A DNA stretch of 5,334 bases from Anaerolineales bacterium UBA3905 (GTDB taxonomy: Bacteria; Chloroflexota; Anaerolineae; Caldilineales; Caldilineaceae). Each line of letters starts with the position of its first letter. Position 1 is the stretch's first letter. Below the pieces are notes generated by a model, which ran no database searches, was not told the origin of the DNA, and worked only from the letters and a program-made list of their open reading frames with translations. The stretch is taken from positions 2,490 through 7,823 of the forward strand of contig DGFH01000150.1 of NCBI GenBank assembly GCA_002391565.1, written 5' to 3'. Of the stretch, positions 1 through 5,334 are shown one piece after another. A program made the position numbers and the translations under genes.

Positions 1-55
1 ACGTAACACTGAAAATATGAAAACTCTGCCTAGCAATCAGTAAATTTTATTCGCG

Positions 56-60
56 AAGGG
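56..60 (+). promoter_or_regulatory. Ribosome binding site of the quinone oxidoreductase gene
   Basis: AAGGG ends 8 bases before the ATG at 69, an ideal Shine-Dalgarno distance. It favours this ATG over the in-frame ATG at 81 and the out-of-frame ATG at 61. The upstream frame is closed by a TGA at 18-20. The preceding 50 bases are clearly AT-richer than the rest of the window and probably hold the promoter, but no convincing -35/-10 pair can be named. Confidence 0.7.
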
Positions 61-68
61 ATGCCATC

Positions 69-1049
69 ATGACAAGCACAATGCAGGCAATTCGGATTCA
101 CGCCACCGGAGGGCGCGAGGTGTTGCGACTGGAGCAAGTCGACATACCGGAGCCTGGCCCTGGACAGGCGCGCGTCAAGATTGAGTACGCCGGGCTTAAT
201 TTCATTGATATCTATCAGCGGTTGGGGCAGTATAAGCTGCCGTTGCCTTTTACGCCGGGGCTGGAGGCTGGCGGCGTTGTGGATGCTATCGGCCCCGACG
301 TAACCGAGGTCAAGGTTGGCGACCGCGTAGTTTATTGCATGATCAACGGCGCCTACGCTCAATACGCCGTTGTGCCGTCAGCGAAACTGGCGCCTGTGCC
401 CCCGGATATTGGGCTGGATGTGGCGACGGCGTTGATGGTGCAGGGCATGACTGCGCACTATTTGGCTTTCAGCACCTTTCCGCTGGCAAGCCATCACACG
501 GCGTTGATCCACGCCGCTGCCGGTGGCACAGGGCGGCTGTTGGTGCAAGTTGCCAAACGCACTGGCGCGCGCGTCATCGCCACGGCGGGTACAGCGGAGA
601 AGGCGGAGTTGGCGCGCAGCGCCGGCGCCGATGCAGTGATCATCTACACCCAGGATGATTTCGTGCGCGAGGTCAGACGGCTGACGGACGGCGCTGGCGT
701 CGATGTCGTCTACGATTCGGTGGGCCAGAGCACCTTCGCCGGTGGTCTGGATTGCCTGAAGCCGCGCGGGATGATGGTGCTGTGGGGACAGGCTAGCGGC
801 CCGGTGGCGCCCTTCGACCCGCAGATTCTCAACCAAAAAGGCTCGCTTTACCTGACCCGACCCAGCCTGGGCGCCTACATCGCCACGCGCGCCGAGTTCT
901 TGCAGCGCGCCGGGGATCTCTTTGGCTGGCTCCAGGCTGGCGCTCTCGACGTGCGCATTGATCGCATCTTTCCGTTGGCGGATGTCGCTGCCGCCCATGC
1001 ATACATCGAAGACCGGCAGACAAAGGGGAAAGTGCTGTTGCAGGTATAA
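69..1049 (+). CDS. qor: NADPH:quinone oxidoreductase, zinc-independent (MDR superfamily)
   Basis: This is a complete 326-residue cytosolic enzyme, the length expected for the family (E. coli QOR is about 327). It is expected to reduce quinones using NADPH. The N-terminal GroES-like part shows the family block around N44 to G64 (NFIDIYQR, then LPFTPG) and GDRVVY at 85-89. The Rossmann part has the nucleotide loop HAAAGGTG at 148-155, and K178 in GTAEKAE plus Y193 match the residues that contact the NADPH 2'-phosphate in E. coli QOR. YDSVG (215-219), LNQKGSLY (254-261) and RPSLGAYI (264-271) are strong QOR signatures. The zinc ligands of alcohol dehydrogenases are absent, as normal for QOR. The ATG at 69 is chosen from AAGGG 8 bases upstream. 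It is probably the first gene of a transcript continuing into the sensor kinase. The exact quinone or enal substrate cannot be read from sequence; a zeta-crystallin-like enal or quinone reductase is the alternative. Confidence 0.93.
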   Translation: MTSTMQAIRIHATGGREVLRLEQVDIPEPGPGQARVKIEYAGLNFIDIYQRLGQYKLPLPFTPGLEAGGVVDAIGPDVTEVKVGDRVVYCMINGAYAQYAVVPSAKLAPVPPDIGLDVATALMVQGMTAHYLAFSTFPLASHHTALIHAAAGGTGRLLVQVAKRTGARVIATAGTAEKAELARSAGADAVIIYTQDDFVREVRRLTDGAGVDVVYDSVGQSTFAGGLDCLKPRGMMVLWGQASGPVAPFDPQILNQKGSLYLTRPSLGAYIATRAEFLQRAGDLFGWLQAGALDVRIDRIFPLADVAAAHAYIEDRQTKGKVLLQV

Positions 1050-1100
1050 ATTGTCCAGGATTCTGCCCAATGTGGCGCAGCCCAGGGTCGCGAAGGAAGA

Positions 1101-1107
1101 GAGGTGA
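1101..1107 (+). promoter_or_regulatory. Ribosome binding site fixing the GTG start of the sensor kinase
   Basis: The purine-rich stretch from 1093 to 1107 contains GAGGTGA just before the GTG at 1111; counting from GAGG the spacer is 6 bases. An in-frame TGA at 1105-1107 lies within it, so translation cannot start further upstream. The next in-frame Met codon is residue 205, beyond the first PAS domain. The 61-base gap from the previous stop (1050-1110) shows no terminator hairpin. Confidence 0.7.
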
Positions 1108-1110
1108 GCA

Positions 1111-4100
1111 GTGACCGCACATTCGGTCGAAGATGACCGCGCTGCTGACTATTGGGCGCACCATGCCCAGTTGGTTCGTCAGCTTGAAGAGAATGTGCGC
1201 GCGTTGGAAGCAGCCAATCAACAGGCGCGCAAACGAGAGCAATTTGTCACCGATATTCTGGATGGTCTTCCCGCCCACATCGCTATTCTGGATGGAGCGG
1301 GCGTGATTCTTGCTGTCAACAAGGCGTGGCGCACCTTTGCCGACGCCAACCCCTGCGTCTTGGCAGGCGCACTGGAAGGCGCCAACTATCTGGAGGCGTG
1401 TAATTGTTCGGCCGATAGCGAATCGCAGCGCTGCTGCGCCGCGATTCGCTCCGTTCTGTCCGGTGAAAGTGAAGCGCTGGAGCTGGAATGCGCCGTCACC
1501 CAATCGGATGGCCCAGGCTGGTTTTCCGTGCGGATAACGCGCTTTCCGGGCGAGGGCCCAGGTCGCGTGATCGTCATCCGCGAGGACATCACACACCGCG
1601 TACAGGCGGAACAGGCGTTGCGCAAGAGTGAAGACGCGCTTCGTCGTTCGCAGGCGGCGGCGCATATCGGCCACTGGACGTGGGACATCCACTCCAACAC
1701 CGTGACATGGTCGGATGAGATGAAGCGCATTTTTGGGTTGGACCCGGCGCACTTCCATGGCGACCTCAACGCTGTCATTGCAACGGCGATTCACCCTGAC
1801 GATCGCGCCCATGTGCAATACCTGAATGAGGCGACGATCCACGCGGCGCGGCCGGTTGACGCCGAATACCGCGTGATTCGCCCCGATGGTCAGGTGCGCA
1901 CAGTCTGGGCGCAGCCAGGTGAGCGTGAAGTGGATGCCAATGGACAACTTGTCCGGCTCTCTGGCATCATCCAGGATGTCACCGAGCGTAAGCGCTTCGA
2001 GGGGGAGCTGGCCACCACTTTGCGCCGGCTATCCATCTCGGCGCGCGCTGCCGGGTTGGGCATTTGGGAAACTGACCTGGAAACCGGTGCAGAAACCTGG
2101 GACGACGCCATGTACGAACTCTACGGCGTCTCGCGCGACAATTTTCGCCCTTCCCAGGTGGCATGGCAATCCTGTCTGCATCCAGATGACCGGGCGAGGG
2201 CGCTTGAGGTCGAACGTGACGCAACAAGCACGGGGAAGCGAATGCACCATCGGTTTCGCATCGTGCGTCCGGATGGCGCTGTGCGCTGGATCGAGTCTGA
2301 CGCAGAAATCTTGTACAGCGCCGAGGGGCGGCCCCAACGACTGATTGGCGTCAATCGCGATGTGACGGAGGCTGTGGAGAGCGAACAACGGCGCCGCTTG
2401 CTCAGCGCGGCAGTGGAAGCGGCGGCCAATGGCATCGTGATCACCGATCGCGAGGGCGTTATCCAGTGGGTCAATCCGGCGTTTGCTGCGCTCACCGGCT
2501 ATGACCAGGAGGAAGCGATTGGGAAAAACCCGCGCGAGCTGGTGCGTTCCGGTCGGCACAGCGAACCCTTTTACAAGCAGATGTGGGACACGATCCTGGC
2601 CGGGCGCATCTGGCAAGGTGAATTGATCAACCGGCGCAAGGATGGCTCGCTCTACTATGAGGAGCAGACCATTACCCCAGTGCGCAACGACGCTGGCGAG
2701 ATTACGCACTTCATCGGCATCAAACAGGACATTTCTGCGCGCGTGCGTGAAGAGCAAGAGCGCAACGAGCTGTTGGCGCAGGTGCAGGCGCAGGCTGACC
2801 GGTTGGCGCAGATCATGCGCAGTGTGCCTGAGGGGGTGGTGTTGCTGGATGAGGCGCGCTGCATCGTACAGGCGAATCCACAGGCCGAAACGTACTTGCA
2901 ACAGTTGCTGCCACCTGGGCACAGTGGGCCGCTGACCGAGTTAGGCGATCAATGGTTGGAGGACGTGTTGACGCCGCCCGCGCCGGGGCAATGGCGTCTG
3001 GTGCGGGCGCACACGGCGGAATTCGAGGTGGCGGCGCAGCCAGTTGCCGCCGGGCCGCTTGCCACTGGCTGGGTGCTGGTGATGCGCAATGTCACTGAAC
3101 AGCGCGCCCTGCAACGTCAGTTGCAGCGACAGGAACGCATGGCGGCGGTGGGGCAGCTGGCGGCAGGCATTGCGCATGACTTCAACAATATCATGTCGGT
3201 GATCATCACCTATACCCAGTTGCTCGGCGAGTCGCCCGTGTTGGGGGAGCGCGAACGTGGCCGACTCAACACCATCTATGAGCAGGCGCAGCGCGCCACC
3301 CAGATGATCCGGCAGATTCTCGACTTTAGCCGCCGTTCGGTCATGGATCGCCAAACCTTTGACCTGTTGCCTCTGCTCAAGGAGCAGCACAAGTTGCTCA
3401 AGCAGACCCTGCCGGAGAATATCGAAATTCAACTCTATTACGACCAGGCAGACCACATCATCTATGCCGACCCAACGCGAATGCAGCAGATGCTGGTCAA
3501 TCTGGCTATCAACGCGCGCGACGCCATGCCCGACGGCGGTGTACTGCGCCTGGAATTGCACCGGGTGCACATCGATGCTGCGTCGTTGCCGGCGCCTGCC
3601 ATGCTCCCCGGTGAGTGGCTGCGGCTGCGCGTCAGCGACACCGGCGTCGGGATGACTCCAGATGTGCTCCCCCACATCTTCGAACCGTTCTTTACCACCA
3701 AAGCGCCTGGCAAAGGCGCCGGCCTGGGATTGGCGCAGGTGCACGGTATTGTGGCTCAACACGACGGCCATATCGTCGTGGAAAGCACGCCGGGCGCCGG
3801 CGCAACCTTCTCGCTCTACTTCCCAGCCGTGGCGGTGTTGCGCAACCATGGCGTCGTTGCTTCGCCCACCCTGATGGCAAACCTGCCACAAGGACATGGC
3901 GAAACCGTGCTGGTGGTGGAGGATGAGGAGAACGTGCGGCGGGCGGTGGTGGAGCTGCTCGACATGTTGCACTACCGCACCTGCGAGGCGAGCAATGGCA
4001 ATGACGCCCTGCAGATATTGCGTCAGCAACAGCCTGCCATCGATCTGGTGGTGAGCGATGTCGTGATGCCCAAACTGGGTGGGTTAGGCTTGTTGCAGGA

Positions 4101-4287
4101 AATGCGCCGGAGTGGCAGTGCGATCCCATTGATACTGCTGACCGGCCACCCTATCGGCGTTGAACTGACCGATTTGAAGGCGCAAGGAGTGGGCGCCTGG
4201 CTGGTGAAACCGCCGCCGATCAAGGAATTGGCCGAAACGGTCGCCCGCGTGCTGCGCACGGCGCGTCAGTCGCCCTCATCAAGCTGA
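1111..4287 (+). CDS. Cytoplasmic five-PAS hybrid sensor histidine kinase with C-terminal receiver
   Basis: This is a 1058-residue signalling protein that autophosphorylates on His and passes phosphate to its own Asp. Order of parts: coiled coil (about 14-46); PAS1 (47-166, cysteine-rich); PAS2 (181-292) and PAS3 (311-420), both PAS_3-like with HPDD and RPDG motifs; PAS4 (430-543, with GKNPRELVRSGRH); a helical linker; PAS5 (566-663); HisKA (about 671-745) with H-box GIAHDFNN and phospho-acceptor H689; HATPase (about 780-905) with N-box N797/N801/D804, G1 box D843-T-G-V-G, F-box FEPFFTTK (857-864) and G2 box GKGAGLGL (867-874). The receiver (931-1048) has acidic D938/E939, phospho-acceptor D983, T1011 and K1033-P. 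All key residues are present. No signal peptide or membrane helix is seen, so sensing is intracellular. The core resembles NtrB-like kinases. Start is GTG. No DNA-binding partner or HPt protein is in the window; the ligand is unknown. Confidence 0.95.
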   Translation: MTAHSVEDDRAADYWAHHAQLVRQLEENVRALEAANQQARKREQFVTDILDGLPAHIAILDGAGVILAVNKAWRTFADANPCVLAGALEGANYLEACNCSADSESQRCCAAIRSVLSGESEALELECAVTQSDGPGWFSVRITRFPGEGPGRVIVIREDITHRVQAEQALRKSEDALRRSQAAAHIGHWTWDIHSNTVTWSDEMKRIFGLDPAHFHGDLNAVIATAIHPDDRAHVQYLNEATIHAARPVDAEYRVIRPDGQVRTVWAQPGEREVDANGQLVRLSGIIQDVTERKRFEGELATTLRRLSISARAAGLGIWETDLETGAETWDDAMYELYGVSRDNFRPSQVAWQSCLHPDDRARALEVERDATSTGKRMHHRFRIVRPDGAVRWIESDAEILYSAEGRPQRLIGVNRDVTEAVESEQRRRLLSAAVEAAANGIVITDREGVIQWVNPAFAALTGYDQEEAIGKNPRELVRSGRHSEPFYKQMWDTILAGRIWQGELINRRKDGSLYYEEQTITPVRNDAGEITHFIGIKQDISARVREEQERNELLAQVQAQADRLAQIMRSVPEGVVLLDEARCIVQANPQAETYLQQLLPPGHSGPLTELGDQWLEDVLTPPAPGQWRLVRAHTAEFEVAAQPVAAGPLATGWVLVMRNVTEQRALQRQLQRQERMAAVGQLAAGIAHDFNNIMSVIITYTQLLGESPVLGERERGRLNTIYEQAQRATQMIRQILDFSRRSVMDRQTFDLLPLLKEQHKLLKQTLPENIEIQLYYDQADHIIYADPTRMQQMLVNLAINARDAMPDGGVLRLELHRVHIDAASLPAPAMLPGEWLRLRVSDTGVGMTPDVLPHIFEPFFTTKAPGKGAGLGLAQVHGIVAQHDGHIVVESTPGAGATFSLYFPAVAVLRNHGVVASPTLMANLPQGHGETVLVVEDEENVRRAVVELLDMLHYRTCEASNGNDALQILRQQQPAIDLVVSDVVMPKLGGLGLLQEMRRSGSAIPLILLTGHPIGVELTDLKAQGVGAWLVKPPPIKELAETVARVLRTARQSPSSS
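1651..2370 (+). repeat. Tandem PAS_3-type domains (PAS2 and PAS3), diverged duplication
   Basis: Two adjacent units in the kinase align along their length. Each has a Gly-x-Trp start (W189 and W319), a T-W pair (W200 and W330), HPDDRA (from 228 and 357), an aromatic-R-[IV]-[IV]-RPDG strand (RPDG at 257-260 and 386-389) and a closing DVTE (289-292 and 418-421). The offset is 130 residues at the start and 129 from HPDD on, so one residue has been gained or lost. The units are too diverged at DNA level to be a recent duplication. Confidence 0.75.
4266..4287. other. 22-bp convergent overlap of kinase and DUF123 gene ends
   Basis: The + strand stop TGA (4285-4287) and the - strand stop TGA (4268-4266) lie past one another, so the last seven codons plus stop of each gene share DNA. 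No intrinsic terminator can therefore sit between the genes. A 5-bp stem just past the kinase stop (AGCGA near 4287, TCGCT near 4303) has no T-run and is not a convincing terminator. Confidence 0.9.
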
Positions 4288-4742
4288 GCGACGGTTTGAA
4301 GATCGCTAACAAGGAATGTCCCAATGGCTTCGGAAGTGGGGGGATGCGCCAGGTAAAAAGCGTGGGCGACGCAGCGGCAGTCGGACGCGCCAAAGCCAGG
4401 GATAGGTGAGGCGAACTGGCTGAGCATCGTTGACCAGAGATGCTCCCAGCGCCGGGCGTCGAGCATATACCACACTTCGGTCACTGTGCACGCCTGGCGT
4501 AGATAGTCGATGTGCCAGTGTGGGCGCGTCACCGGGCGCAAGTGATGACGCACGCGCCCGCGCAGCCCGCCCGGCCCCAGCGCGCTGCCCGTGTACAGAT
4601 ACCAGCCGGGGATGACTTGAACGCTGCCCAGCCGACCAATGGTGATCTCGGCGCTTCGCTCTGCGTATAAAATGAGAAGATAGCTCCCCGGCGCTGCAGG
4701 CAAGGCGTCGGCAGCGTCAGGCGTCAGCCGTGCAATCTTCAT
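4266..4742 (-). CDS. DUF123 / GIY-YIG (Uri-type) nuclease-family protein
   Basis: This is a 158-residue small soluble protein of the DUF123 (COG1833) branch of the GIY-YIG fold, common in archaea and scattered in bacteria. The family is annotated as Uri superfamily endonuclease; its cellular role is poorly established. Visible here: GSYLL at 19-23 as the GIY strand, GRLG at 36-39, GWYLYTGSA at 46-54 as the YIG strand, an arginine helix RGRVRHHLR (61-69) with candidate catalytic Arg, HWHIDYL (75-81), E100 as candidate metal ligand, and PGFGASDCRC (115-124), the cysteine signature typical of DUF123. The C-terminal 25 or so residues look like a non-conserved tail. The ATG at 4742 is chosen because the GIY strand follows about 19 residues later as usual; the frame is open to 4901 but that extension looks non-coding. 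The SD is weak (GGGAG, 13 bases away). Its stop lies inside the converging kinase gene. Confidence 0.88.
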   Translation of the reverse strand: MKIARLTPDAADALPAAPGSYLLILYAERSAEITIGRLGSVQVIPGWYLYTGSALGPGGLRGRVRHHLRPVTRPHWHIDYLRQACTVTEVWYMLDARRWEHLWSTMLSQFASPIPGFGASDCRCVAHAFYLAHPPTSEAIGTFLVSDLQTVAQLDEGD

Positions 4743-4859
4743 GCTGCGGCATACACTCCCACAATTGTTTTTGGGCGCGGGCAGGTTGGGGCGCCACCAG
4801 CTTTGACGCCAAGACACAGAGATGCGCAGTGGCAACCTGATAGAGGAATCACTGTCAAC

Positions 4860-4867
4860 TTGTACAA
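4860..4867. repeat. Palindrome TTGTACAA, copy 1
   Basis: This is a perfect 8-bp palindrome, identical to a second copy 34 bp away (centre to centre) and abutting the TTGACA at 4853-4858 with a single base between. It is a candidate regulator half-operator; the protein is unknown. Confidence 0.45.
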
Positions 4868-4891
4868 ACGGCTCTTGAGTGCAGGCGCCTG

Positions 4892-4903
4892 GATTGTACA
4901 ATC
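4892..4903. repeat. Perfect 12-bp palindrome GATTGTACAATC, copy 2 of TTGTACAA
   Basis: This is a perfect 12-bp inverted repeat with no central loop, 16 bases beyond the SDR stop codon. Without a loop it would make a poor RNA hairpin, so a DNA-binding site is the likelier reading. It contains the same TTGTACAA core (4894-4901) as copy 1. Confidence 0.5.
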
Positions 4904-4919
4904 TTGGCTTGAGACCCGG

Positions 4920-5334
4920 TCAGGCCAGGTCCCGATGGACTTGCGCCACCCAGCCGGCGTCTGTAGCGTTGAAAAATTCGCCATTGCGGTCACGGCTCCA
5001 CGGGCCGACCAGCCAGTAGATCAGGTCGGCAATGCTGGTCGGGGTGGCGAGTTCGCCGCGTGCGTGGATGTCATGAAACCAGCTTGTGTCCAGGCGCGTG
5101 CCGGTCGTGTCGACGCTGCGAATGTCCTCTTGCATCGCCGTGTCGACTTGACCGGGGTTCAAGGTGTTGATCGACGCGCCGCTGCCGGCCAGCTCCAGCG
5201 CCAGCACCCGCGCAAACATCTCCAGCCCGGCTTTGGCCGCACAGTAAGCGCTGCCGCCAAAGACCGGCGTAAAGGCTGCATCGCTGCTGATGTTCAAAAT
5301 GCGTCCGTAGCGCTGTTCCAGCATGACCGGCAAC
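4920..5334 (-). CDS. Short-chain dehydrogenase/reductase (SDR), partial, N-terminus outside window
   Basis: This is the C-terminal 137-138 residues of an NAD(P)-dependent oxidoreductase of the classical SDR family (usual length about 250), so roughly 110-120 residues including the TGxxxGxG cofactor loop and NNAG motif lie beyond the right edge. Counting from the first full codon at 5333, the visible part opens with the strand GRILNISS containing the catalytic Ser (S17), followed by the Y30-x-x-x-K34 catalytic pair (YCAAK) 13 residues later. It then has the NPGQVDT loop (59-65) that follows strand 6 and shapes the cofactor site. The C-terminal part NGEFFNATD (117-125) replaces the common TGxxxxVDGG end. 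The first codon in the window is TTG, read as an internal Leu, not a start. Substrate is not predictable. The gene sits upstream of DUF123 on the same strand, but the 177-base gap argues against tight coupling. Confidence 0.9.
   Translation of the reverse strand, partial: LPVMLEQRYGRILNISSDAAFTPVFGGSAYCAAKAGLEMFARVLALELAGSGASINTLNPGQVDTAMQEDIRSVDTTGTRLDTSWFHDIHARGELATPTSIADLIYWLVGPWSRDRNGEFFNATDAGWVAQVHRDLA

Larger units (their letters stand above)
4743..4919 (-). promoter_or_regulatory. Intergenic region between SDR gene and DUF123 gene, candidate promoter/operator
   Basis: This is a 177-base gap between two same-strand genes. On the - strand a perfect TTGACA (4858-4853) could be a -35 box for the DUF123 gene, but no good -10 hexamer stands 16-18 bases further on (17 bases gives TTGCCA), so the promoter call is weak. 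Two TTGTACAA palindromes lie immediately upstream of it. Other small palindromes are AGGCGCCT (4883-4890) and ACAATTGT (4761-4768). No hairpin followed by a U-run is seen to end the SDR transcript. Confidence 0.3.

Noticed and set aside
16..50. Promoter for the quinone reductase gene with TAAATT (41-46) as -10
   Set aside because: The region is AT-rich, but the hexamer 17 bases upstream (TGAAAA) matches only three of six -35 positions, so a specific promoter is not supported.
69..1049. Zinc-dependent alcohol dehydrogenase
   Set aside because: The catalytic zinc Cys/His and structural zinc Cys ligands are absent, while quinone-reductase motifs such as RPSLGAYI and the HAAAGGTG loop are present.
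829..1947. Long antisense open frame (372 codons) opposite the end of the quinone reductase gene and the start of the kinase
   Set aside because: It runs across two well-supported genes, its product is rich in Arg, His and Ala with no recognisable domain, and long antisense frames are common in GC-rich coding DNA.
2398..2739. PAS4 as a LOV-type flavin photoreceptor
   Set aside because: It lacks the NCRFLQ-type motif with the reactive cysteine; the equivalent segment reads GKNPRELV, so it is an ordinary PAS domain.
2941..4029. Long antisense open frame (362 codons) opposite the kinase core
   Set aside because: The + strand here encodes intact HisKA, HATPase and receiver motifs; the antisense product resembles no family.
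4287..4304. Hairpin after the kinase stop as an intrinsic terminator
   Set aside because: The stem is only 5 bp and no T-run follows; it also lies inside the DUF123 coding sequence.
4892..4903. 12-bp palindrome as terminator of the SDR transcript
   Set aside because: It has no loop, a weak AT-rich stem and no following U-run on the - strand.
5331..5333. TTG at the right edge as the start codon of the SDR gene
   Set aside because: It falls just before the catalytic Ser strand of a classical SDR, so the cofactor-binding half must lie outside the window and this codon is internal.

Overview
The window is dense bacterial DNA, roughly 60% GC by eye, with two genes on the + strand facing two on the - strand. 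The best guess for the host is a Chloroflexota (Caldilinea- or Anaerolineae-like) bacterium. This rests on remembered similarity: the last PAS domain plus H-box of the kinase, and a stand-alone DUF123/Uri-type GIY-YIG protein, both look like proteins from that phylum. No search was run, so the taxonomy is inference.

Left part, + strand: after a short AT-rich leader comes a complete zinc-free NADPH:quinone oxidoreductase (69-1049). After 61 bases with no visible terminator, a 1058-residue soluble hybrid sensor histidine kinase follows (1111-4287). It carries five predicted PAS domains, an NtrB-like HisKA/HATPase core and a C-terminal receiver. All catalytic residues look intact and there are no membrane segments. 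The two genes are probably co-transcribed. The first PAS domain holds six of the protein's nine cysteines, which together with the redox-enzyme neighbour makes a cytoplasmic redox or small-molecule sensor a reasonable but unproven idea.

Right part, - strand: a short-chain dehydrogenase/reductase enters from the right edge, with its N-terminal half outside the window, and ends at 4920. A 177-base gap follows, carrying two copies of the palindrome TTGTACAA. Then comes a 158-residue DUF123/GIY-YIG (Uri-type) protein (4266-4742). Its stop codon lies inside the end of the kinase gene, so the two converging genes overlap by 22 bp.

The window shows no RNA gene, CRISPR array, insertion sequence or clear intrinsic terminator. 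The gene families are all known. The points worth a second look are the cysteine-rich PAS domain, the lone hybrid kinase without a visible partner, the tail-to-tail overlap and the paired palindromes.
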